Below, piece after piece: positions 44,688 through 52,350 of a DNA stretch of 64,000 nucleotides. Every line of letters begins with the position of its first letter. Within the stretch, counting starts at the first letter, position 1. The notes beneath the pieces are model-generated. The model worked only from the letters and a program-made list of their open reading frames with translations, did no database searches and was not told the origin of the DNA. Origin of the DNA: Luteitalea sp. (lineage in GTDB: Bacteria > Acidobacteriota > Vicinamibacteria > Vicinamibacterales > Vicinamibacteraceae); the NCBI GenBank assembly GCA_009377495.1, contig WHTZ01000031.1, positions 1 to 64,000 on the forward strand, written 5' to 3'. The translations under genes and the position numbers were made by a program.

Positions 44688-45779
44688 ATGACGATGTCGA
44701 AGCAACGGTCTTTTCTCGCCTGGTTGATGCTCCTGGCCGCGCTGGCGGCGATCGAATTGGTCGCTGCCCGTGTGGCCCGGCCAGGAAGCAGGGTTCCGCT
44801 CGAGCATCGCGACGATGGCGCGCCGTTTCTCGCTGGTGGCCGCGTGTTGCTGGATGCGCACAACTGCTATCCCTACGAGGGACGGTGGGCCGATCGGTTG
44901 GACCGCGCCCTCGCCGCCGGCACGCCGCTCGCGGTCGAGCAGGATCTCTTCTGGTACACCGATCGGGCGACAGGCGCGGCACGGTCGGTGGTGGCGCACG
45001 AGCCCGAAGAGGCGTCCCGCGCGACCACCATCCGCGAATACTTCTTCGAACGCGTCCGGCCGTTCGTCGAGCGCGCGCTGGCCGATGAGCGTCCTGACGA
45101 CTGGCCCATCATCACGCTGAATCTCGACCTCAAGTCGGACGAGCCGGAGCACCACGCCGCAATTTGGGAGCTGCTCGGCGAGTACGAGGCGTGGCTCACC
45201 ACGGCGGAGCGAGGCGCCGATGCGTCTCACGTGATGCCGCTCGACGTGAAGCCAATTCTCGTTCTCACCGGCAACAACGACGCGCAACAGACGAGCTTCC
45301 ATGACCGCCTATCGGCTGGCGAACGCCTAAGGCTCTTCGGCGCGATTCACGTGCCCGCACCGACCGGCACAACCGATGACGAGCGGCTCATGGCGGCGGC
45401 GAGGGCCACACCCGAGCAGGCGATCGGCGAGCGCACGACCAACTATCGTCGATGGGTCAACTTCCCATGGGCGGTCATCGAGGCGGGCGGCCAGACCCGC
45501 GCGGCTGATTGGACACTGGCCGAGGCGGCGCGGCTCGAGGCGCTGGTCGACCGGGCGCACACGCACGGGCTGTGGATCCGCTTCTACACGCTCAACGGCA
45601 CACGGCCCGAAACGTCGACGGCTCTCGGTTGGACCGCGACCTACAACTTCGGCTCAATCGAGGCTGTGCAGGTCCGTTGGCGCGCCGCGATCGAGGCGGG
45701 CGTCGACTTCGTCGCGACGGACCAATACGAGGAATTCTCGCAGGTGTTGAGTATGCGAGACGTGACGAAGCTTCGCTGA
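44688..45779 (+). CDS. GDPD/PI-PLC-like phosphodiesterase, membrane-anchored or secreted
   Basis: A 363-aa protein with an N-terminal hydrophobic segment (FLAWLMLLAALAAIELVAA, ~8-26) followed by a TIM-barrel-like phosphodiesterase domain. The GDPD-type catalytic layout is visible: LLDAHNCYPYEG (~55-66, first His), VEQDLFWY (Glu-x-Asp metal site), VVAHEPEE (second His), and IITLNLDLKSDEPEHH. It also carries WIRFYTLNG and FVATDQYEEFSQVL, the typical last strands of the barrel (Asp in ATDQ). It probably hydrolyses a phosphodiester of glycerol or inositol; substrate unknown. GGAG lies very close to the ATG. It stands alone on its strand between the exporter pair and a repeat-filled gap. Confidence 0.72.
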   Translation: MTMSKQRSFLAWLMLLAALAAIELVAARVARPGSRVPLEHRDDGAPFLAGGRVLLDAHNCYPYEGRWADRLDRALAAGTPLAVEQDLFWYTDRATGAARSVVAHEPEEASRATTIREYFFERVRPFVERALADERPDDWPIITLNLDLKSDEPEHHAAIWELLGEYEAWLTTAERGADASHVMPLDVKPILVLTGNNDAQQTSFHDRLSAGERLRLFGAIHVPAPTGTTDDERLMAAARATPEQAIGERTTNYRRWVNFPWAVIEAGGQTRAADWTLAEAARLEALVDRAHTHGLWIRFYTLNGTRPETSTALGWTATYNFGSIEAVQVRWRAAIEAGVDFVATDQYEEFSQVLSMRDVTKLR

Positions 45780-46150
45780 CGCTGGCCCGCGTAGGTCGGT
45801 GCATTTTGCGTAGTCTCTCAGTACACCACTCGTAAAACACTCCCCCGACGCTGGCCACCTCGACCGTAGCGCACATCCGTTTGGACGGGTCCGTCCGAAC
45901 GACCGTCCAGCGTGTGCAGGAAAACGGGGACAGTCCTCGGTTTTCCCAGAAAATAGGTGGAAAAAGGAGGGCTGTCCGGGGCTGTCCCGGTTTCCTAGAA
46001 GGATGAGGCAAACGGGGCGTGCTGGATTCAACGTCCGGGTTTCAGCGGCCGGTGTATCAGCTGGCGCAGATCTCGCAGAATATTGCGGTGCGCATGTCGC
46101 CGAGAAGTTGGATTGGCCTTAGATTCTGCTTCGGCAGAGGGAACCGCCCG
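45780..46150. other. Intergenic region with a degenerate family B-like repeat
   Basis: This 371-bp gap contains a decayed palindrome around 45918-46000 (AAAACGGGGACAGTCC on one side, GGGGCTGTCCCGGTTT on the other), related in wording to family B. The region just upstream of the next gene is open but shows no ribosome binding site before the ATG at 46151. No gene is supported in the gap. Confidence 0.55.
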
Positions 46151-47218
46151 ATGCGAGCCTTGCCCAAGGCCCGCTTGACCACTTTGGCGATCACAGCCTT
46201 CGTCGTCGCTTTGCGGATGGGCAGCGGCAGCGCATGGGATCGTACCGCGACATTGTGGAATGCCCTCGACGAGATCGGCTTGAGTACGCGTGACATGCAG
46301 TCGGTTGCGACGGGACGCCCGGTCGCGAAGCTGCTACAGACCGATGAGGCGCAGGAGATCGCCGTGTTCGGCAGCGTCCGCATCGACGTGCCAGCCGACT
46401 CGTTCGTGGAGCGCTTTCGTGATATCGCCCGGTTCGAGTCGGGACCGAACGTCAAACAGATCGGCACATTCAGCCAGCCGCCGAGGCTCGAGGATGTGAA
46501 GGCGCTCCGCTTCCCACCTGAAGATCTTCGGGCGTTGTCGCGCTGCGAGATTGGCGATTGCGCCGTGAAGGTGCCTGCTGCGGTGATTGCGAGTGTCCAA
46601 CGGGAGGCCGGCCGGGTGTCCGAGACGAGCGCGCGCACCGAGGCACTGCTCAAGGGAATGCTGGTGACGCTGGTCACGGCGTATCGCACGCATGGAAACC
46701 GCGCCCTCGCCGAGTTGCGCGACCAGGAGCGTCCGTTGCGCCCAGGCCAAGTGCTCGAAGGCATGCTGCAGAAGGAGAGCCCGCTCCTGAACAACCAGCC
46801 AGAGCTACGCGAGTATCTGCTCGCCTATCCCGTGACTCGACTGCGAGGTGCCGAGGAGTTCTTCTACTGGTCATTGGTGGACTTCGGAATGAAGCCGACA
46901 CTCCGCGTCAACCACGTCACCATTTACCAGCCCTCGCCGGGCCGAGGAATCAGGTATGCCATCGCGTCGAAGCAACTCTATGCAAGCCACTACTTCGATG
47001 CGGCGCTGGAGCTGAAGCTTCTCGTCGACGACCCGGAGAGCGCCGACCCGAATCGCGTCTATCTCCTCGTCGTGAACCGCGCGCGGATTGGTGGACTGAC
47101 AGGATTCCGCGGCTTCCTGATCCGCCCTTCGACTCGCCGCAGAACGCGCGACGCCCTGGACCGATACCTGAGGGCCACCAAAACGCGGCTCGAGCGGGCG
47201 TGGGAGGGTGAGAAGTGA
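46151..47218 (+). CDS. Secreted protein of unknown function, 355 aa
   Basis: I do not recognise a family. The first 29 residues (ARLTTLAITAFVVALRMGSGSAW) look like a signal peptide. The mature part is largely helical with blocks IAVFGSVRIDVPADSFVERFRDIARFESGPNVKQIGTF, a Cys pair (CEIGDC), and a C-terminal region of strands (HYFDAALELKLLVDD, RVYLLVVNRARIGG) followed by a basic helix (RPSTRRRTRDALDRYL). That recalls exported START-like or heme-free lipid-handling folds, but this is a guess. The open frame extends upstream; I chose the ATG that begins the signal peptide. Its stop overlaps the open frame leading to the pdxH-like gene, with 40 nt between genes. Confidence 0.7.
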   Translation: MRALPKARLTTLAITAFVVALRMGSGSAWDRTATLWNALDEIGLSTRDMQSVATGRPVAKLLQTDEAQEIAVFGSVRIDVPADSFVERFRDIARFESGPNVKQIGTFSQPPRLEDVKALRFPPEDLRALSRCEIGDCAVKVPAAVIASVQREAGRVSETSARTEALLKGMLVTLVTAYRTHGNRALAELRDQERPLRPGQVLEGMLQKESPLLNNQPELREYLLAYPVTRLRGAEEFFYWSLVDFGMKPTLRVNHVTIYQPSPGRGIRYAIASKQLYASHYFDAALELKLLVDDPESADPNRVYLLVVNRARIGGLTGFRGFLIRPSTRRRTRDALDRYLRATKTRLERAWEGEK

Positions 47219-47258
47219 CAGGGTGAAGGTCCTTGTTTATATTCAGACGAGGGCCATC

Positions 47259-47840
47259 GTGAGTGATTCAGATCCTCTCGTGCTATTCCGCACCGTCTTC
47301 ACACGCGCTGCGGTCGGTGCGCCTTTCGATCATACGGCCTGTGCTTTGGCGACGACGACGCCCGATGGACGGCCTTCCGTGCGCATGGTGCTCCTCCACG
47401 GCTTGGACGAGCGCGGCTTCGTCTTCTACACCAACTACACGAGCCGCAAGGCACGTGAGCTCGACGCAAACTCGCGCGCCGCACTGTGCTTCTACTGGCC
47501 CTGGATCGACCAACAGGTGCGCGTCGAGGGCCACGCGACGCGCGTCGCGACCGATGAATCAGACGCCTACTTCGCGACGCGTCCGCGCGGGAGTCGTCTC
47601 GGTACGTGGGCGTCGAAGCAGAGCGAGGTGCTCGACTCGCGCGCCGAGCTCCTGGCACGGTTTCGCGAGACCGAGACACGTTTTCCTGGCGAGGATGTCC
47701 CGCGGCCGACGTTTTGGGGCGGATATCGCCTTGCACCAGACGTCATCGAATTCTGGAGATCCGAAGAGTTTCGGCTTCACGATCGCGTCCGCTACACACG
47801 ACTCGACCGAGGCTGGTTGGCGGAGCGGCTCTTTCCATGA
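47259..47840 (+). CDS. pdxH: Pyridoxamine 5'-phosphate oxidase
   Basis: FMN-dependent oxidase of 193 aa that makes pyridoxal 5'-phosphate in the cytoplasm from pyridoxamine or pyridoxine phosphate. Conserved FMN and substrate residues are visible in the PSVRMVLLHGLDERGFVFYTNYTSRKARELDAN region (~45-77), FYWPWIDQQVRVEGHA (~81-96), ATRPRGSRLGTWASKQSEV (~108-126), and the C-terminal WGGYRLAPDVIEFW and DRVRYTR. I chose the GTG at 47259 (GAGGG 5 nt upstream), which starts at the residues where most bacterial homologues begin; a GTG at 47208 overlapping the previous gene is the alternative. Length is normal. Confidence 0.92.
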   Translation: MSDSDPLVLFRTVFTRAAVGAPFDHTACALATTTPDGRPSVRMVLLHGLDERGFVFYTNYTSRKARELDANSRAALCFYWPWIDQQVRVEGHATRVATDESDAYFATRPRGSRLGTWASKQSEVLDSRAELLARFRETETRFPGEDVPRPTFWGGYRLAPDVIEFWRSEEFRLHDRVRYTRLDRGWLAERLFP

Positions 47841-47926
47841 GAACACGAATCCGTCTACCGATCGCCCGTCACTTCGTACTCAACCGCAACGTCCGGGCTT
47901 GCAACTGCAAGCGTGCCGTAGAGCGG

Positions 47927-48307
47927 TCATCTCGACTTGAACTTCTCGACCAACTCCTCGGCCTGTGGGCGCGTCACGCCCGTGAGCACCAGCCGCAGCC
48001 GCGCGCCGTTGAAGACCATCAGGTCGGTGCGGACCGGGTGCTCCCGATCGACCCAACCTTCGATCTCGGCCGTGACGCCCTTCACGCGGATTCCCTGGTC
48101 GCGGGCGATCACGTGAATCAGCTCCACGCCGCAGGACGCCACGCCTGCTAGAAACACCTCCGCCGGCGTCACGGCTTCGCCGGGACAGCCGTTCTGGGCG
48201 GGACCATCGACGATAAAGTGGTGATGCCGCGTGCTGCACAAGACCCGACCAAACGTGTCAGTCGATCGGGCCTGCACCTGATACCGGCGTACGCTGTCAG
48301 CTTGCAT
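47927..48307 (-). CDS. OsmC family protein
   Basis: Thiol-dependent peroxidase-fold protein of about 126 aa. The OsmC/Ohr pattern is present: HHHFIVDGPAQNGCPGEAVTPAEVFLAGVASCGVELI contains both expected cysteines, the first in NGCPGE and the second in ASCG, which in characterised members detoxify organic hydroperoxides. The ATG begins right after a family C repeat, with only three bases between, so there is no normal ribosome binding site and expression may be read-through from the receptor gene upstream. Function as peroxidase is inferred from the family. Confidence 0.82.
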   Translation of the reverse strand: MQADSVRRYQVQARSTDTFGRVLCSTRHHHFIVDGPAQNGCPGEAVTPAEVFLAGVASCGVELIHVIARDQGIRVKGVTAEIEGWVDREHPVRTDLMVFNGARLRLVLTGVTRPQAEELVEKFKSR

Positions 48308-48309
48308 TG

Positions 48310-48402
48310 TTAGAACTCTTGAGGCGCCGAAAACCTGACTCTTTTGAGTCACGTTTCGGTGCGTCGAGTGAGCGTCGGGGGGCGCGGCCTGGCCGCGGCC
48401 CG
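48310..48402 (-). repeat. Repeat family C, single diverged unit at the receptor 5 stop codon
   Basis: Exactly 93 bp from TTAGAAC to the stop codon of receptor 5, the same length and placement as the units behind receptor 3. The segment from CGGTGCGTCGAGTGAGCG to the GCGGCCCG end is nearly unchanged. The hairpin keeps CCGAAA/TTTCGG at its base but has TGACTC/GAGTCA with a TTTT loop in place of CTTGAC/GTCAAG, so both sides changed together. Confidence 0.85.
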
Positions 48403-51117
48403 CTAGAAGGATACGCGCATACCGAGCTCGAGACGGCGGCCCGGCATCCCGCTGATGGGCTGTCCAAAGGTAGGCGCCGTCACGACACCGCTGTATCTCG
48501 TGTAGTTCGGGATATTGAACACGTTAAGGGCCTGGACGTACACCTCGAAGCCCGTTGGCCGCCCACCTTGCGCGTCCCGCATGATCACGCCCTGTGCACC
48601 ACCAGAAGGGCCGCCGCCCGAGCGTCCACCGCCGCCCCGGGGTCCACCGCCACCACCAGGACCGCCGCGACCGACGCCTGAGCCCACGCCCCAACTCAGA
48701 CGCATATCGACAAGCTTCTGCCAGTCGCCACGGCCACTATTGCGCGACTCGCCCTCGGGCCGGTCGTTGGTGACCGTGTCGCCGTTGGCGTCATTGCCCA
48801 GCGTGATGTTGTACGGCGCGCCAGAATTGACGCGCGCGTTGAGCCCCAAGCCAAAGCCCTTCGGCAGTCGGACGTTGATGAAGCTGAAGATGCGGTGGCG
48901 AACATCGTCACTCGCCGGCCCCCACTCGCTCGCTAGGTCGGTGCCATCCGCCGGCAGGCTGAGCGAGCCGTCCGCGTCGTCCATGTCCCGTGCGTACCGA
49001 TAGTTGACCATGCCGAAGAGACCACGCGGCATGTAGGTCATCATGAGGCTCACGTCGAACCCCTGCTCCTCGGCCCGCCCAATCGACTCGACCTGCGTGA
49101 TGCGCTCGAACTCCGGAAACGGCCGCACACCGTTGACGGGGGCGTTGATGTTCACCCCGCGCAGCCGATGCGAGGTCTCCTCACGGAAATAGTTCGTGCG
49201 GAGTCGCGCCCACTCTGCCAGCTGCTGTTCGACACCGACCGACACGCGCGTCACCCGAGGTAACCGCAGGTCCTCGGCCGCCTGAATGCGGCTCGGCGGA
49301 ATCGTCTCGGGGTCGGCGTCCGCGAACGGATCGGGATACGACGGGTTCTGGATGATGATGTCCTCTTGGCGAACGCCATCCACCAACACTGTCTGTTGAT
49401 ACGTCCCCGCGTCATACCAGTCGTAGAAGATGCCGCCACCTGCCCGAAGCGTCGTCTTGCCACTCGTGAACGGCGTCCACGCGATGCTCCCACGCGGTGA
49501 GACATTCGCCTTGCCGTCAATTTGCGACTGGAGCTCGTGCCGGAGGCCAACGCCGAGCAGCAGATCCTTCCGCAACCGGATGTCGTCCTGGATGTACCAC
49601 CCGAGCTCGTAGCGCGAGTAGCTCACGTCCGGGTCGCCCACCCGCTGCGAAAACTGCAGTGGCCGCTCAGGGTAATCGGAGAGGCTCCCGAATGTGAACG
49701 TCCCGCTCATGTTCTCTTGCGCATCGCTTCGGTAACGGGCCGCCTCGATCTCGAATCCGGTGCTGAGGCTGTGGATCTTACCCAGCGTGAACTGCAGATC
49801 GTCGGCCACCTCGATCTCCCGAGACCGGTCGCCGCCCGCAAGCTGTGCGCCGCCCTCCGTAAAAGAGCCCAGAACCTCCATGGTGGGTTCCATGCTCGAC
49901 GAGCTGGTCTCAGAGCTCTCCCATGAATACTGCACGCGTAGTTGGTTGAGAAAGCGTTTCGCGAAGGTGCCGGACACGCCCAGGCGAATGCGGTCCTCGA
50001 ACGAATCCCGTTCGTAGGCACGATCCCGCAAGTCGAGCTCGCCGACACCGAGATTGCGGTCCCACCGCGATTCGCGCTGGTACTCGAGGCGCAGCGCGTG
50101 CGCGCTCGTCAAGGCGTGCTCGAGGCGGACATTCACCTCGAATCGGCGGTTGCCCTGTTCCACGAGGTCGCTGAACGGTCCCTCGGGGAGGCGCGCGAAG
50201 ATCGTTTGCGCGTCGAAGGCATCCCAGCCGCTGACCGTCACGGCATACGACGTCTTGTTCCTGATGAGCGGACCGCTCGTGCTCCAGCGCAAGCGACGCG
50301 TCTGGCCGTCGCCGCGCTGCGGCGCGAAGGGACTGCGCGCATCGAACGACTGGTCGCGAAAGCCGACGTTCACATCATTGCGAAACTCGCCGCTCCCTGG
50401 CCGCGTCCTGATGTCCACGCGCGGCCGGCCCGGCCAGTGATTGTCGGCCGAGTACGGATCGAAGCGGAAGCGAATCTCCTGAATTTGTGACTTCGGCGGC
50501 AACTGGCCCCCTTCGAACCCGTTGACGCGCATCACAGCGCCCGGACCCGCCATCGCCTCGATGACCTGCGCCATCTCTTCGGGATCATCCGGGAGGTTCT
50601 CGAGTTGCTCGGCCGTCAGCGTCTGGGAAAAGTTGTCGACCAGCGCCGTCTCGGCTTGGTCCTGCGTGACCTCAATGTCCTCCAGCACCCTGGCCAGCGC
50701 GAGCTCCACCTCTTTCCTGACGCGCCGGTTCGTGACGACGACCTCCGGGACATCCAACGGTTCGAAACCGGACAACTCAACGCGCAAGGCATACGTACCC
50801 GCAGCCAGACCCTCGAAGAGTGCCACGCCGCGGCCGTCGGTGACGGCGGAAATGGGGGTGGTGGCGGGACGCGGACCGATGAGCGTCACATCCGCACCTG
50901 GCAGGACGTCCCCGAGCGGATCGATCACCGTGACGCTGACACTGCCCGTGTTGGGTGTGGCCGGAGCTGCAGACTGCCCCGCGAAGGCCGCCTGTGCCCC
51001 CACCGACGACGACTGCGTTGCAATCTGCGCCGCTCCGGCCCACCGAGCCTGCGCGAGCGCCGTGGCCATGAGACCAACGACGAGCCACGCGCCGACGTAC
51101 CTCATACGACAAAGCAT
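48403..51117 (-). CDS. TonB-dependent receptor, Oar-like (receptor 5)
   Basis: Outer-membrane TonB-dependent transporter of about 904 aa, shorter than the other four. The signal peptide is ~1-30; a carboxypeptidase-regulatory-like domain follows (VTVIDPLGDVLPGADVTLIGPRP). The plug has a distinctive NLPDDPEEMAQVIEAMAGPGAVMRVNGFEGGQLPPKSQIQEIRFRFDPYSADNHWPG region, and the barrel ends MRVSF. A glycine/arginine-rich insertion (VGRGGPGGGGGPRGGGGR, about 30 residues) sits in a loop near residues 820-850. I chose the ATG at 51117 because AGCAGG lies 6 nt upstream. It follows a secreted LolA-like gene on the same strand, probably its operon partner. It is not a close relative of receptors 1-4. Confidence 0.88.
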   Translation of the reverse strand: MLCRMRYVGAWLVVGLMATALAQARWAGAAQIATQSSSVGAQAAFAGQSAAPATPNTGSVSVTVIDPLGDVLPGADVTLIGPRPATTPISAVTDGRGVALFEGLAAGTYALRVELSGFEPLDVPEVVVTNRRVRKEVELALARVLEDIEVTQDQAETALVDNFSQTLTAEQLENLPDDPEEMAQVIEAMAGPGAVMRVNGFEGGQLPPKSQIQEIRFRFDPYSADNHWPGRPRVDIRTRPGSGEFRNDVNVGFRDQSFDARSPFAPQRGDGQTRRLRWSTSGPLIRNKTSYAVTVSGWDAFDAQTIFARLPEGPFSDLVEQGNRRFEVNVRLEHALTSAHALRLEYQRESRWDRNLGVGELDLRDRAYERDSFEDRIRLGVSGTFAKRFLNQLRVQYSWESSETSSSSMEPTMEVLGSFTEGGAQLAGGDRSREIEVADDLQFTLGKIHSLSTGFEIEAARYRSDAQENMSGTFTFGSLSDYPERPLQFSQRVGDPDVSYSRYELGWYIQDDIRLRKDLLLGVGLRHELQSQIDGKANVSPRGSIAWTPFTSGKTTLRAGGGIFYDWYDAGTYQQTVLVDGVRQEDIIIQNPSYPDPFADADPETIPPSRIQAAEDLRLPRVTRVSVGVEQQLAEWARLRTNYFREETSHRLRGVNINAPVNGVRPFPEFERITQVESIGRAEEQGFDVSLMMTYMPRGLFGMVNYRYARDMDDADGSLSLPADGTDLASEWGPASDDVRHRIFSFINVRLPKGFGLGLNARVNSGAPYNITLGNDANGDTVTNDRPEGESRNSGRGDWQKLVDMRLSWGVGSGVGRGGPGGGGGPRGGGGRSGGGPSGGAQGVIMRDAQGGRPTGFEVYVQALNVFNIPNYTRYSGVVTAPTFGQPISGMPGRRLELGMRVSF

Positions 51118-51176
51118 CGTGAACCTGCTTACCAACGGTGAGTGGCCCGGCAGAAGCGGAGCGCGCAAGGGGCGAG

Positions 51177-51206
51177 CCCCCCTTTACCCCTTTACCCCTT
51201 TACCCC
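51177..51206. repeat. GGGGTAAA octamer tandem repeat
   Basis: On the minus strand three and a half GGGGTAAA units follow the last codons of the LolA-like gene. The TAA of the first unit is that gene's stop codon. The same octamer occurs at 8615-8645 and 58770-58799. Confidence 0.75.
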
Positions 51207-52222
51207 TTCTTCTGAAACTGTCCTGGCTCGAGGTCTGGATTCACCTCGACCTTGGTGATGGTCCACTCCTCCTGCACCTGACCATCGACCTGACGCGTGA
51301 TCTTGTGTGGCATCTGCAGACCATCTTCGCGGGCATACTCGCTAAAGAAGAGTTGGCTTTCGACCATGGGCGGCGGACCCTGTGCACGCATCTCGCGGCG
51401 CATCTCCTCGCGGGCCTTGCGCTGCTCTTCGTCGCTGGCGCCCTGCGGCGGCGGGCGACGGACGCGCATGCCGCCTAGAAAGTTGGGCGCCTGATACGTC
51501 ATCATCAGCGGGAGGCGCGTCTCGCGGTCAACGAACAGTCGTGCGGCGAAGCGGTCGGCCGTGACGTCGAGCACATCCGCGATCTGACCATTCTCCGCTT
51601 GCGCTTCGCCAGCATGCGCGAAGGTGAGCCCGGAGCGCTCGGCCGAGCTGGGGAGCACGCCGAGCAACGCGCGGTAGAACTCGGCGCGCGCCATGTTGGC
51701 GCGCCCACCGCGCGGCCCGTCGCTCTGCTGCGCCCCACGCGGACCCCCGGGTTCGCCCGGTCCGGGACCGCCACGGAAGCGACCGCCGCCGAACCGGCCG
51801 CCCTCGGCCTCGGTCCAGCTCTCTTCCCCATCAACGGTGGTCGTGACCGTGCCGCCCGGCATACCGTCTGGGCGCTGAAACTCGTCAACGCGCTGAAATT
51901 TGTCCGGAAAGAGGAAGCGCATCGTGAACGTGCCCGTCAGCTCACGCTCACCAAACACTCGGCGCATGTCTGCCTCGAACACCAAGCTGCGCAGCTCGGC
52001 AGCCTCGCGACCGCCGACGGCCGAGGTGAGCTCGGCGAGCACCTCTTTGGCCTTGGCGATACTGGCGTCGGATGGTGGAGCCGGGGCTGCGGTCGATGTG
52101 GCGGGCGGCTCCTGCTCGGCCGCCGTCTGCTGCGGCCATGCGTCACTCACCAGTACTGCCAGCGTCGCCGCGATCACGAGACTTGACCGGTACGCGATCC
52201 TAGGGTGTATCACTCGCCTCAT
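51200..52222 (-). CDS. Secreted LolA-like protein with Gly/Pro-rich insertion
   Basis: Exported protein of 340 aa. A hydrophobic signal segment (SSLVIAATLAVLVSDAWPQQ, ~12-31) precedes a Pro-rich linker and a domain resembling the LolA/LppX half-barrel fold: EVLAELTSAVGGREAAELRSLVFEADMRRV, GTFTMRFLFPDKFQRVDEF, TVTTTVDGEESWTEAEGG, DVLDVTADRFAARLFVDRETRLPLMMTY. A run GGRFGGGRFRGGPGPGEPGG splits the domain near residues 147-180. GGAGG 6 nt before the ATG fixes the start. It is upstream of receptor 5 on the same strand. Similar proteins may bind hydrophobic or polymeric ligands; no direct evidence here. The stop lies in an octamer repeat. Confidence 0.7.
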   Translation of the reverse strand: MRRVIHPRIAYRSSLVIAATLAVLVSDAWPQQTAAEQEPPATSTAAPAPPSDASIAKAKEVLAELTSAVGGREAAELRSLVFEADMRRVFGERELTGTFTMRFLFPDKFQRVDEFQRPDGMPGGTVTTTVDGEESWTEAEGGRFGGGRFRGGPGPGEPGGPRGAQQSDGPRGGRANMARAEFYRALLGVLPSSAERSGLTFAHAGEAQAENGQIADVLDVTADRFAARLFVDRETRLPLMMTYQAPNFLGGMRVRRPPPQGASDEEQRKAREEMRREMRAQGPPPMVESQLFFSEYAREDGLQMPHKITRQVDGQVQEEWTITKVEVNPDLEPGQFQKKG

Positions 52223-52350
52223 GACGCTCCTCCACTCTGCGCCGCGCCACACCGTTGCCGCCGACCCCAACGATTGTGATACGACATCCACGTCAGCGTG
52301 GTTAACGACGGGCTAAGAATTTGTTAAGAACGTAAAAATTGACGATCACC

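Noticed and set aside
46019-46150. Upstream extension of the secreted unknown protein
   Set aside because: The extra 44 residues are Arg-rich, precede the evident signal peptide and overlap the decayed repeat region.
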